From Diphasiastrum complanatum (Eukaryota > Streptophyta > Lycopodiopsida > Lycopodiales > Lycopodiaceae), in contig CM055108.1 of assembly GCA_029204225.1 (NCBI GenBank), positions 15,336,722 to 15,400,721 of the forward strand: DNA of 64,000 nucleotides. Direction: 5' to 3'. Positions within the stretch are counted from its first letter, which is position 1; every line of letters begins with the position of its first letter. Both the position numbers and the translations under genes were made by a program. The notes under the pieces are model-generated. The model was not told where the DNA came from. It saw only the letters and a program-made list of their open reading frames with translations, and searched no databases. Positions 32,050 to 42,119 of the stretch are shown piece after piece.

Positions 32050-33600
32050 CTTGTATTTAACGAACAACCAAGTTCGACCAGCATTGATGATTGGTTGACT
32101 GAATTAGAAGCTTATTTCCGTCATCACCATTATTCTGAAGAAGATAAAATCTATTTTACTTCATTGTGCTTTCAAGGACAAGTTTGAGCATGGTGGGATA
32201 CTCAAGCACATTTGAGCACAAAGCTTTGGGGTCAATTCAAAATTGCTTTCATTGATAATACTATCAGGTTTTATGAGAAATCATTCGAATCTCTCAAACA
32301 AACTGGTTCTATACAACAATCTAATCAGCAATTCTTGGCATTGGTTCACAAGACAAAATTTGAGTATAGAAAATGTTTGAACTACTATGTGGGTTTCCTT
32401 CAAATGCCTATAAAGAATGTGCTTCAACCAACTCTTTCAAAATCCATTTATACCGCTAGTTTTATGGAGTTGCGCAATATGATGGACCGTGCACTTGCTC
32501 TTGAGCACTTATCTACAAACCATATCAATGAATGGTGGAAAGTCACCGCTCAACGGAAACCTTATTATTACAACCAACGATTGTCTGTATACGTTAGTCC
32601 TACCTTTGATGGAAGCATCCACTCCATTAATGTAGACAATTGGCTAGAGGATTTGGATTATAACTTCTACTATAGTGGAGGTATTGGTGACAATGATATA
32701 GTTTTCTTTGCTTCATTGGGTTTCCAAGGATGTGTTCAGTCATGGTGGATCATAGTTCACGACTTTCTTTTTGAGAACTGGTTAACTTTCAAAAGAGTTT
32801 GTAGACAGATCTTCAATCAATCTAACTTCATCCAATTGACGAAGTAGATGAGGGAAATGATGACAATGAGTCAGCTAAGCAAAGTGACGACGAAAGTCGA
32901 GTCCTAGATCCAGATACAATTGCAGGCAACAAAAGTCCAATTCAAGATTTGGATCAAGTTGCAACAACAGATGGTGAAAATTAGGATCCAGATGAAAGTC
33001 AAGATTCAGATCAGGATGTAAAGATTATTGAACATTCTTTTGAGTTTCACTTCGACCATCAAAGTCCGGAACTTGACCTACATCAATGTCTTAATCTGGT
33101 CAATGAACAAGCAACTATGGATCGTCAGATTGGGAATATTGCTATGCTCGAAGAAAGTTGATCAAGTCATTAACCAAACTTTCAGATTGAGGACTATATG
33201 ACACCGATATTCCATGATTTGGAGTTGAGTGGTTATTATAAGGATCCGGTCTACGAACCATGTCAAATTGATATGGGAGCTTTTGAGAATATTTTTATTT
33301 TTGACAACAATCTATTGGAGTATGAGATATTCAACAAGGATGTTGTCCGCAATGAAGAGATTTCATTATTCCAAATAAATCCAACTTGTATTAATACCTT
33401 GGATTATTGTTCAATGCCTCATAGATCCATTTTACAAGATCTTCAAGTGACTTTAGTTGGAGAACATGTTTCCTATGGATTCTCCAGAACTCAAAAGCCA
33501 AATTCTAATTCACGTGCATATTCAAAAAGTATGGATGTTAATAATGATTGGGAACATTCTCTCAGTCAGTATTTATATTTGAACAACAATTCATGACTAC
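32050..33600 (+). pseudogene. Gypsy-2 gag-like remnant with two capsid modules
   Basis: A first gypsy gag module reads SIDDWLTELEAYFRHHHYSE, EEDKIYFTSLCFQG, AWWDT (with TGA at 32184-32186) and FYEKSFESLKQTGSIQQ, from about 32070 to 32530. A second, diverged start of the same module follows at about 32590-32845: NVDNWLEDLDYNFYYSGG, VFFASLGFQGCVQSWW. Past a stop after IQLTK, an acidic stretch with several stops runs to about 33170, and an open frame at 33198-33596 of unknown type completes it. No protease or polymerase is seen, and the right end meets Copia-7. Confidence 0.65.
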
Positions 33601-33649
33601 CATTGCTCAAGGAAGAATTATAATGTTCTTCATCAAGTTGGTTAAACAA

Positions 33650-34400
33650 CATCATAGAGGATAATGAAATGCATTTTTGCTTTCTGCTATTCCATGAAAT
33701 GGGTCCTCCTGCAAGAAAGCAAATGTAGCCAGAGGTGGATTTTCGGGTATCTACGTCTCCTGCCCAGTCTGAATCAGAATAGGTAATCAATGAGAGTGCA
33801 GCTTATGTATTTCCGTGTGCTGCAACAAGAAACAATTTATTCTATCATACCAGGCCCTTGGAGCTTGCTTCAGGCCATATAGTGCCTTGTGCAATTTGCA
33901 TAGTAGATGCTCCTTGCCTTGAGGGATGTAACCTTCTGGTTGATAGATGTAGACATTTTCTTGTATGTATCCATGTAGGAATGTCATCTGGACGTACATC
34001 TAGTGAATATCCAGATCTTCAATAGTAGATATAGCCAATAGAGTGCGAATAGACTAATGTTTTACTACTGGACTGAAGGTATCAGTGTAGTCAATCCCAT
34101 ATACTTATTGAAAACCTTTAACTACCAGTCTAGCTTTCTATTTGGATATAGATCCATCTGGCTTAAACTTCAGCTTAAAGATCCATTTTGAATCAATTGG
34201 CTTTACACTTGTAAGAGGAATGACAAGACTCCAGGTCATGTTCTTCATTAGAGATTGATACTTAGCATCCATGGCAGCTTTCCATTTGTCTGCATCAGGC
34301 ATTGACAGTTCTTCTGCTACGGTGGCAGGTTCGTCATGACTGATGAAAGCCTGAGGAATGAATCTGTCAGGATGCTATCATTGTCTCACAGATCTTTGAA
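33650..34400 (-). pseudogene. Copia-7 RT and RNase H fragments
   Basis: RT reads PIDSKWIFKLKFKPDGS, then ARLVVKGF-VYGIDYTDTF, then the open 33787-33999 part with FLHGYIQENVYIYQPEGYIP. The RNase H frame 33566-33790 starts DSDWAGDVDTRKSTSGYICF and reaches SRKQKCISLSS, where copia similarity stops. The two are joined by a deletion of the RT palm end and thumb. Confidence 0.75.
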
Positions 34401-34668
34401 TTGCAGGTGCTTGGTCAGACGATTCTCCTTGGTGAATGACTGGGACCGTAGTATTTTGCATTTGAACGATCGTGGGTCTAGGCCCATCGACAGTAAGTGG
34501 AGCCATTGGGAGTGGAGCCATTGGGACAAACTCCATTGCTTGAACAATCGTAGGTCGTAGCCTATTGCTAGAAGGTGGAGCTGCTATGGCAACCTCTTAT
34601 ATTGGTTGCTTCTATTTGAAATAGTAATATTTGTCTTCAATGAAGACAACATCATGACTGACTGAGAT

Positions 34669-35088
34669 CTAGGCCGTAACCACATCGTAAACACGATATG
34701 CCTTGTGAGAAGTGGAATAGCCGGTGAAGATGCTTTTATAGCTTACTAGGTCCAACTTCTTCCTCAGATCAAATGGCACTTGTGCATAGCAGAGACATCT
34801 GAAGACACGTAGGTGTTTCAAACTTGGTTTGTAACCGTAGCAGGCTTCAAACGGTGTCTTGAAATCAGCCGTTTTAGTGCTAGAGTACTTTTGCAGATAG
34901 CAAGCCGTAGAGATAGCTTCTGCCCAAAAGGTTTGAGGCAAATGCGAATTTGCTGTCATGGATTGTGCAGCTTCCAATAGTGTGCGGTTCTTCTGCTTTG
35001 CTACTTCATTTGGTTGTGGAGTGTAGCTCGTAGTAAACAGGTGGTGCACGCCACATGATGATAGGTAGTCCTTCATCTCATTTGACAA
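34669..35088 (-). pseudogene. Copia-7 integrase C-terminal part
   Basis: 139 open codons cover FTTSYTPQPNEVAKQKNRT, in which the catalytic Glu of VAERKNRT is Lys, so activity would be lost. FWAEAISTACYL, LKHLRVFRCLCYAQVP and FTGYSTSHKAYRVYD follow. The first part of the core lies to the right (35090-35400) with stops. Confidence 0.8.
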
Positions 35089-35414
35089 GAACTCTCCCCC
35101 TGAATCAAACCGTAGGGCCTTGATCCTCTGACCAGTTTGATTTTCAGTGTATTGCTTGAAGTCTTTGAAGCAACGAAATGCTTATGACTTGTTCTTAATG
35201 AACATTACACTGGCAAATCGGGAGTAATCATCAATGAATATGATAAAATACAGAGCTTGACCTAACGAAGGGACGCTCATAGGACCACACAAGTCACTGT
35301 GTATCAGTGACAAGATGGACTTTGCCCTTTTGGCTTGTCCTTTGGGAAATCTCGTTCTAGGTTGTTTCCCTAGTACACAATTTTCACAGATAGCCTGATT
35401 AGTTGTGGTGACAA

Positions 35415-35419
35415 CAATT
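35415..35419. other. Copia-8 target-site duplication, left copy
   Basis: CAATT directly precedes the left LTR and is repeated exactly at 41547-41551. Confidence 0.95.
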
Positions 35420-36101
35420 TGTAAAAATTACAGCAAATAAGGATCCTAAAACACTTGAAATGATGAGGGAAACAATAGATTATGATTTCATAAGATTAGC
35501 ACAAGTTGAACCATCAAAATCCATCAAAAATCTATGCTTGAACCTCACTAAATGGCCCAAATCCTTGAAGAAGGCTTCACACGTGTGAAAGTACGGCCTC
35601 CCACAGTCTGAGTACTGTACACCAGACCTACATTCAATCCTATAATCATTAGTAATCACAAGTACTCAAACAATTATGAACATAGAGAGCAATTGCACCA
35701 TTATGAGAGAAAAAACATGAAATTGCTTGATTGATTTTGGTGAGATATCATCACCTATATATACATGATCCATCACGGTTTTGGGCAGGTATGAGTAGCC
35801 CTAAACCTATCCCTAATGCTAATTTTGGTGGATCTTTCATCCCTACCAAGTTAGGGTTGGAATCATGGAGATCCCTCAACAATGCAAAAATTACCAAAAA
35901 TAGCTCCTATTTTTTCTCCCTTGTATCTAAGCATAATTTGGACTCATTCCAAAGGTTCTAACACTTAGGTCTACTTGAGAACATCCTTATGAATGGAATC
36001 CTATGCTATTTGGCACGTGTGACAAGCCACATCATGACCATCTAACTATTTACAAGTCATATGACCAAAACTAGTCAAGCTAGAATTGTGAATTTTTAAC
36101 A
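35420..36101 (-). repeat. Copia-8 3' LTR (682 bp)
   Basis: On the minus strand it begins TGTTAAAAATTCACA and ends AATTTTTACA. A TATATATACATG element on + near 35755 is the likely TATA region. Both ends match 40865-41546. Confidence 0.95.
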
Positions 36102-36112
36102 CTCCTCCTCAC
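36102..36112 (-). other. Copia-8 polypurine tract
   Basis: On the minus strand GTGAGGAGGAG directly precedes the 3' LTR and would prime plus-strand DNA synthesis. Confidence 0.85.
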
Positions 36113-36115
36113 TAT

Positions 36116-36571
36116 CTAGCTTGGTTCAATCATTGCTTTACTAATCACTCCATGTGATGATCTGAACTTCATAAAAGGTGTCTTTTGAAGTGTTTTAGTA
36201 AGTAGATCAGCTACACATTCATTGCTTGGAACATGCTCCAAAGCAATATCCTTGGCTTGCACCATTTCTCTCACAAAGTCATGGCATATCTCAATGTGCT
36301 TAGATCTTGCATGGAAGATTGGGTTAGATGCAAGGTGTTGGGCTGATATATTGTCATTGTAGATGATTGGTGCCTCCTCTGAATCCATGATCTTTAGTTC
36401 CACCAATAATCTCTTGATCCAAAGTACCTCCTTTGTAGTAGTTGTCAAAGCTTTGTACTCGGCCTCGGTTGAAGATAGAGATATAGTTTCTTGCTTTTTT
36501 AAAAGTTGAATAGGCACTTGTTGATTTCCTATCCCTCTTGTCCCCTGCAAAATCTGAATCACTAGATGCAT
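36116..36571 (-). pseudogene. Copia-8 RNase H, displaced frame
   Basis: The C-terminal RNase H part reads KKQETISLSSTEAEYKALTT, DNISAQHLASNPIFHARSKH and CVADLLTKTLQKTPFMKF, then stops near the PPT. It is out of frame with the upstream pol. The usual segment between DRKSTSAY and SSKKQET is shortened by about ten residues, so the join is a small deletion rather than a single-base slip. Confidence 0.88.
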
Positions 36572-39500
36572 GAAGGTTAATCACATCTCCTCTATATAGA
36601 ATCCCAAAATCCAATGTACCCGAGATGTATCTTAGAATCCTCTTAGCCTTTTTCCAATGGATATTCAATGGCTTTTGCATGGATTGGCTCAACCTACATA
36701 CACTAAAGCTAAGATCTGGTCTAGTTATAGTGATCCACATTAAGGAACCTATAAGTTGCCTAAACAAAGTGATGTCCATAAAGGATCTTTCATCATCTTC
36801 ATTTGGCACTTTTACATCTTGCTCCATTGGTGTGTCAACACTTTTGCATACTTCCATCTTAAACTTCTTCAAAAGACTTTGAGCATAGTTTACTTGACTT
36901 ATAAAGATAAAATCAGACCCTCTAAGTACTTCTATGCCTAAGATGAAGTGAAGACACCCTAGATCTACCATCTTGAACTCTAAGGATAGATCTATCTTGA
37001 TTTTTTCAATACCATCAACACTATTTCCACTAATGATGATGTCATCTACATAAATGAGTAAAAGTACAATACCAACATCATCAAACTTAATGTAAAGAGT
37101 GGGATCATATTCACTTTGAACAAAAGAAAGTGAAATAAGATAGCAATGTAGTCTTGAATTCCAAGATCTCGAGGCTTGCTTCAAGCCATAGATGCTTCTT
37201 TGGAGATGACATACTTTGTTCTCCATTCCATGCTTGATGAACCCTTGTGGCTGCTCCATATAGATATCCTCTTCCAAAAAACCATTCAAGAAAGCATTAG
37301 AGACATCCATTTGACATAGAATCCATCCAAAATGTGATGCAAGTGCAATGATTAGTCTTATTGTGACCATCTTGGCCACGGGTGCAAAAGTTTCCTCATA
37401 GTCTATCCCTCTCTCTTGAGCATAACCTTTTGCAACTAATCTTGCTTTATGTTTGTTAACACTCCCATTTGCATTCAACTTAAGCTTGAAGACCCACTTG
37501 CATCCTATTACATTCCTTTGAGGTCTCTCAACAAGCAACCAAGTTTCATTCTCAATCAAGGCATCATACTCATCCAACATAGCTTTATACCATTCTTTGG
37601 AGTTCAATGCATCTTCAACATTAGATGGTTCTTCAAAACTAGATAAAGCATAAGAAGTGGATGAGATACCCTCAACTTGTTGTCCTTTGCCTTGATATGT
37701 GAGCCTTGATGGCTCCACTTTTGCCCTTGAAGATCTCCTTGGTGTGATAGGTGGGTTTGGTGCTTGCTCCTCCATGAGCTCCTCCTCAAAACCAAGATCT
37801 TGCTCCTCGGCCATCTTCTTCTTGATTGTTGGAGCACTTGAGCCTTCTTCAAGCATATGCATATGATGTTCATCAAAGATGACATCCCTTGAAACAACAA
37901 ATTTGTTCAAGGATGGGAGATAGACTTTGTAGCCCTTGCTTGAGCTTGCATATCCAAGCATGATCCCTCTTGTGGTAGATGGATCCTCCTTGGTTCTTGT
38001 TTCCAATGGCACATGCACATAACATATACACCCAAAAACTTTCAAGTGATTAAGATTGGGTTTCTTTCCATACAACATCTCATAAGGAGTTTTCCCTTCA
38101 ATTGCTTTGCAAGACACCCTATTCATCAAGTAGTTTGGACATACAAGAGACTCACCCCAAAAGGATTTTGGCAAATAAGCATCTAATCTTAAAGCCTTAG
38201 AACATTCACATAATGTTCTATTCCTTCTTTCAGCAACTCCATTTTGTTGAGGAGTGTAAGGACAAGAAGTCTCTTTCTTGATCCCTTCCTCCTCACAAAA
38301 GGCCTTGAACTCATTGGAGATGAATTCTCCACCATTGTCACTTCTAAGAATCTTGATGCTATGATTATGATGCTTTTCCACAAACAACTTGAACTTTACA
38401 AAAGTATCAAATACTTGAGACTTGAAGGAAGGTAAGAACACCCAACAATATCTTGAGTAGTCATCAATGAAGGTTAAAAACATGGATGAATCTCCATTAG
38501 ATTTGGTGCTAGCAATGTGCACATCCGAGTGTATGAGTTCAAGAGGATGAGATGACTTTGTGATGGAGTTAGGAAACACCTTCTTATGTGCCTTGGATAA
38601 GGCACAAACTTCACAAACCTTGTCTTCCTTCCCAATAGACCTTGGTAGGACTAAAGCATACTCCTCCTTGATCATAGCCTCCATGAAACCCGAGTTGACA
38701 TGTCCAAGTCTTTTGTGCCATAAAGTAATGGTAGATATCTTGCTCTTCTCGGCCAACATGACAACATTAGTATCCACAAATGCATCCAGCTTATAAAGTT
38801 TGCCAAGTCTAGTGCCCTTAGCCACTATCTTACCCTTCTTCTTGATGAAACATTCATTTGAAGCAAAGTCAACATTGAAACCATTGTCTACCATTTGGCC
38901 AACACTTAGTAGATTCTTTGTTATTGTAGGAATGTACAAAACACCTTCTATGTTGATCTTTTTGGAAGATCCTAAGCAAAGGGGAATGCTACCAGCTCCT
39001 TGAATCTTACAAGCTTCATCATTTGCTGTATAGATAGACTTTATAGGTCCATCATAAGATAAGAGAGAAGAGAAAAACTCCCTTTTACTAGTCATGTGTG
39101 AACTAGCACCCGAGTCAATCCACCAAGGATCTTCTCCTTTGAAGCTTGTTGAAGAAAATATGGACATCATGAGAGAGTCCTCATGTGAACTCTCCTCCTC
39201 CTCCTCTTTGCTCATGTTGGCTTGGCTTTGATCTTGCTTCCTCTTGAAGCATTCCGAGGCATAATGCCCCATCTTGCTACAATAGTAGCACTTCACCTTT
39301 GATTTGTCCTTCTTGACTTTGGTGGTTGATGGAGATGCCTTTGGGGGTCCTTCTTGATCCTCAAGCTTTGTAGACTTCTTGAATGTTGATCCTTTGCCTT
39401 TGGACTTGCCTTTTCCTTTGGTGAAGAGAGCTTGGTCATCTCCACCTTGGATGGAAAGCCTATCCATCCTCTCTTGCATTTGTCTCCTTCTTGATTCCTC

Positions 39501-39581
39501 GGCCATGAGTGTGCCTTGGAGGTCTTCAAGTATGGGGCTTACCCATAATTGCATATCCCTGAAGCAAATTGTCAAATTCAA
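36354..39581 (-). CDS. pol: Copia-8 gag C-terminus and pol polyprotein (protease, integrase, RT)
   Basis: This is an open frame of 1075 codons counted from an internal Met. Residues 98-112 are a CCHC knuckle (CYYCSKMGHYASEC). The protease motif WIDSGASSHM has Asp156. GAG-pre-integrase is at about 287-330 (LWHKRLGH...CEVC). The integrase core has Asp353 (IHSDVH), Asp415 (RSDNGG) and Glu451 (GVAERRN). RT spans about 680-960, with MDVSNAFLNG and YVDD at 844-847. RNase H starts at SDSDFAGDKRDRKSTSAY (about 1007) and then runs into a wrong frame for about 45 residues. The polyprotein would act in cytoplasmic particles and the nucleus to copy and insert the element. All catalytic residues of protease, integrase and RT are present. 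The natural N-terminus lies in the adjoining gag frame, so this start is not the real one. Confidence 0.93.
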   Translation of the reverse strand: MNLTICFRDMQLWVSPILEDLQGTLMAEESRRRQMQERMDRLSIQGGDDQALFTKGKGKSKGKGSTFKKSTKLEDQEGPPKASPSTTKVKKDKSKVKCYYCSKMGHYASECFKRKQDQSQANMSKEEEEESSHEDSLMMSIFSSTSFKGEDPWWIDSGASSHMTSKREFFSSLLSYDGPIKSIYTANDEACKIQGAGSIPLCLGSSKKINIEGVLYIPTITKNLLSVGQMVDNGFNVDFASNECFIKKKGKIVAKGTRLGKLYKLDAFVDTNVVMLAEKSKISTITLWHKRLGHVNSGFMEAMIKEEYALVLPRSIGKEDKVCEVCALSKAHKKVFPNSITKSSHPLELIHSDVHIASTKSNGDSSMFLTFIDDYSRYCWVFLPSFKSQVFDTFVKFKLFVEKHHNHSIKILRSDNGGEFISNEFKAFCEEEGIKKETSCPYTPQQNGVAERRNRTLCECSKALRLDAYLPKSFWGESLVCPNYLMNRVSCKAIEGKTPYEMLYGKKPNLNHLKVFGCICYVHVPLETRTKEDPSTTRGIMLGYASSSKGYKVYLPSLNKFVVSRDVIFDEHHMHMLEEGSSAPTIKKKMAEEQDLGFEEELMEEQAPNPPITPRRSSRAKVEPSRLTYQGKGQQVEGISSTSYALSSFEEPSNVEDALNSKEWYKAMLDEYDALIENETWLLVERPQRNVIGCKWVFKLKLNANGSVNKHKARLVAKGYAQERGIDYEETFAPVAKMVTIRLIIALASHFGWILCQMDVSNAFLNGFLEEDIYMEQPQGFIKHGMENKVCHLQRSIYGLKQASRSWNSRLHCYLISLSFVQSEYDPTLYIKFDDVGIVLLLIYVDDIIISGNSVDGIEKIKIDLSLEFKMVDLGCLHFILGIEVLRGSDFIFISQVNYAQSLLKKFKMEVCKSVDTPMEQDVKVPNEDDERSFMDITLFRQLIGSLMWITITRPDLSFSVCRLSQSMQKPLNIHWKKAKRILRYISGTLDFGILYRGDVINLHASSDSDFAGDKRDRKSTSAYSTFKKARNYISIFNRGRVQSFDNYYKGGTLDQEIIGGTKDHGFRGGTNHLQ

Positions 39582-40053
39582 AGCTTAGTCCATTCAATAT
39601 GAGTTGAACAAGCTCTTCATCCTTGATAGGGTCACCTATAAAGGCTAGCTCTTTGTTCAATTCCTTTACTCTTAGGACAAAAGTATGTGCACTCTCTCCT
39701 TTCTTTTGATAGCTTCTATAGATTTGATTCTTCAAAGCTAACATTCTAGTTTGGTTCTTGGATTCATAGACCTTTTGCAAAGTCTCCCAAGCATCTTGAG
39801 CTGAAGTGCAATCTCCTACCTCTCTTAAGAGTTCATTTGCAACATTCATTTTTATGCAATGTAGTGCAACATTGCACCTCTTGATGTATTTGGCTTTTTC
39901 TTGAGGATGAATAGGTTCACCCTCCTTACCATTTACAATTTCCATCAGATCTTGCATGATCATGATAGATTCCATTCTAACTTTTCATATGGAATAGTTA
40001 TTTTTGTTGAGCCTTTCATTAGTATCCAAAAGATATGCAGTTATAGATGCCAT
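39526..40053 (-). pseudogene. gag: Copia-8 gag N-terminal part
   Basis: Translation would start at ATG 40053 (MASITAYLLDTNERLNKNNY). A TGA at 39985-39987 replaces the Trp of the N-Y-x-I-W-K-V-R-M-E-S motif found in Copia-10. The following 149 open codons hold the capsid domain (VALHCIKMNVANELLREVGD, AWETLQKVYESKNQTRM, LVQLILNGLSFEFDNLLQGY). The frame slips near 39540-39560, and the rest of gag continues in the pol frame. Confidence 0.9.
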
Positions 40054-40852
40054 CTAGTCTCCTAATCAAGGACTTGACACAAATGAAGGTTACTTCTATT
40101 GATTTGATTGAAGGTCTACCTTATCCCACTTCTTAGGGACCTGAAAAGATCAGTAATAGACTTCCTATAAAGATCTAAGAATGATCTCTAACAAAATCAA
40201 ATCATAGAATACTAGAAACAATGCACTTGCTTGATTGAAGTAGACAATACTAGTAGAATTGCCCCTCTTTCTATAAAGAACATTACAGCTTCCAAATGAT
40301 CTGATCAAGAGTTAATTTCAGCAACCTAATATACTTCCAAAATCACTTGTAAAAGATCTAAATGGAACTTAATGAGGATGCAACACAATCTACTATCCAA
40401 TCACAAGCAAAAAATGATCAAAATTGATGAAAAATTGATCTAATTTGGTGCATAAGTCAAGCAATGGTTGGACTGAACCTAAATCACTTTAGGAGGTGTC
40501 TACTACACCTTAGAACAGCCTTGAAGAGTCCCCAAAACTCTGATCTTTCCTCTCCTTGAATGCTAGAAAGCCTCCTATATGAAATCACCTCCAAAACTCG
40601 CTTAGAAATCAATGCTTGGAGCAAGCAAAACTTGCTATCTTGGTAATGTGAATTGAATTCAACATTGCCTCTGGTTTTAGACACCTAAACACCTGCAAAT
40701 GAAGTCACACAACACCAATCTCCAATGTATTTGACTCACTTTGAGTTCTAGAATCAATACTAGATGCTAAGATCCAATCTACACAAGATTTAGATCAAAA
40801 ATTGTAATCAAATTGAATGAAAACCAAGGATTTAGCTCATTTCAGCCTTTAG
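40054..40852 (-). other. Copia-8 5' leader
   Basis: This is the untranslated leader between PBS and gag, 799 bp, with no gene recognised. It would contain the packaging signal. Confidence 0.75.
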
Positions 40853-40864
40853 GCTCTGATACCA
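40853..40864 (-). other. Copia-8 primer-binding site
   Basis: On the minus strand TGGTATCAGAGC is complementary to the 3' end of initiator tRNA-Met and directly abuts the 5' LTR. Confidence 0.95.
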
Positions 40865-41546
40865 TGTAAAAATTACAGCAAATAAGGATCCTAAAACACT
40901 TAAAATGATGAGCGAAACAATAGATTATGATTTCATAAGATTAACACAAGTTGAACCATCAAAATCCATCAAAAATCTATGCTTGAACCTCACTAAATGG
41001 CCCAAATCCTTGAAGAAGGCTTCACACGTGTGAAAGTACGGCCTCTCACAGTCTGAGTACTGTACACCAGACCTACATTCAATCCTATAATCATTAGTAA
41101 TCACAAGTACTCAAACAATTATGAACATAGAGAGCAATTGCACCATTATGAGAGAAAAAACATGAAATTGCTTGATTGATTTTGGTGAGATATCATCACC
41201 TATATATACATGATCCACCACGGTTTTGGGCAGGTATGAGTAGCCCTAAACCTATCCCTAATGCTAATTTTGGTGGATCTTTCATCCCTACCAAGTTAGG
41301 GTTGGAATCATGGAGATCCCTCAACAATGCAAAAATTACCAAAAATAGCTCCTATTTTTTCTCCCTTGTATCTAAGCATAATTTGGACTCATTCCAAAGG
41401 TTCTAACACTTAGGTCTACTTGAGAACATCCTTATGAATGGAATCCTATGCTATTTGGCACGTGTGACAAGCCACATCATGACCATCTAACTATTTACAA
41501 GTCATATGACCAAAACTAGTCAAGCTAGAATTGTGAATTTTTAACA
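40865..41546 (-). repeat. Copia-8 5' LTR (682 bp)
   Basis: This is the partner of 35420-36101, with the same length and the same TG...CA ends on the minus strand. I count about five substitutions between them. Confidence 0.95.
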
Positions 41547-41551
41547 CAATT
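41547..41551. other. Copia-8 target-site duplication, right copy
   Basis: CAATT, identical to 35415-35419. Confidence 0.95.
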
Positions 41552-41950
41552 ATGTTCATGTCCTTGACCATTTTATTGCGATGCATGTACAAGATTGAAC
41601 GCATGTTTAAATGACCTAACCTTTGATGCCATAAATTTGCATATGAACAACTCATAGAAAGTGCAACATCGTGACTCAGTATGTGCAAATTTCCTTCTCT
41701 ATAAGCAGACATGATTTCCTTTGAGTTCTCATTTAAAATAGTACATTGGTTGGCAGTGAACAAAGCTCTATAGCCCTGATCTGTGATCTTGCTAATAGAC
41801 AAAAGGTTCTTTGTTAATTTGGGTACATAAAGTACTTCATGAAGCTGCCTAGTAATGCCATCAGAGAACTGCAGTTGAACAGACCCTTGGCCTCTAACTT
41901 CTGGAGTCACCAAAGAAAATATACTTTGATTCTGTAGCTGTGAAAAGCAT
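41547..41950 (-). pseudogene. Copia-7, 5' part (protease end and GAG-pre-integrase)
   Basis: The minus strand encodes GQGSVQLQFSDGITRQLHEV, LYVPKLTKNLLSISKITDQG and the GAG-pre-integrase segment ANLWHQRLGHLNMRSILYMH. The reading is cut in KMVKDMNI at the Copia-8 TSD and resumes at 35414 in the integrase zinc region (CENCVLG). Upstream of about 41950 copia similarity fades, so gag and the protease active site are missing. Confidence 0.82.
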
Positions 41951-42119
41951 CTTTCTTATCAGTTGATGATTGTTTGTAGTATAGGGCTAACGAGAAAGCG
42001 AATCTGGACCTCTGGGTAGACAAGACATTATATTCTAAAAGACCCATATTCCATGCAACATCCCAAATTTTCTTCAGCTATTCAATTGATATATTTTGTC
42101 TGTCATGGAAAAGGTTATT

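Larger units (their letters stand above)
33650..35419 (-). mobile_element. Copia-7, 3' part (integrase to RNase H)
   Basis: The minus strand encodes the integrase from CENCVLGKQ (next to Copia-8) through SYTPQPNEVAKQKNRTLLEA. RT follows from PIDSKWIFKLKF to LHKALYGLKQAPRAWYDRI, and then, after a jump, RNase H YSDSDWAGDVDTRKSTSG to about 33650. The polymerase motif YVDD is missing: about 100 residues are deleted between INCFLLQHTE and the RNase H start. The second half of the element lies beyond Copia-8, from 41547. Confidence 0.8.
35420..41546 (-). mobile_element. Copia-8, full-length young Ty1/copia element
   Basis: 6127 bp with two 682-bp LTRs, a perfect 5-bp TSD (CAATT), a PBS, a PPT and all coding domains on the minus strand. 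By eye the LTRs differ at about five positions, so the insertion is recent. It interrupts the integrase region of Copia-7. Lesions: a TGA at gag codon 23, a frameshift late in gag near 39550, and a deletion with frameshift at the start of RNase H near 36500. Confidence 0.96.

Noticed and set aside
35731-35961. 76-codon frame repeated almost identically at 41176-41406
   Set aside because: Both copies lie in the Copia-8 LTRs on the strand opposite to the element. The repetition comes from the LTRs, not from a gene pair.
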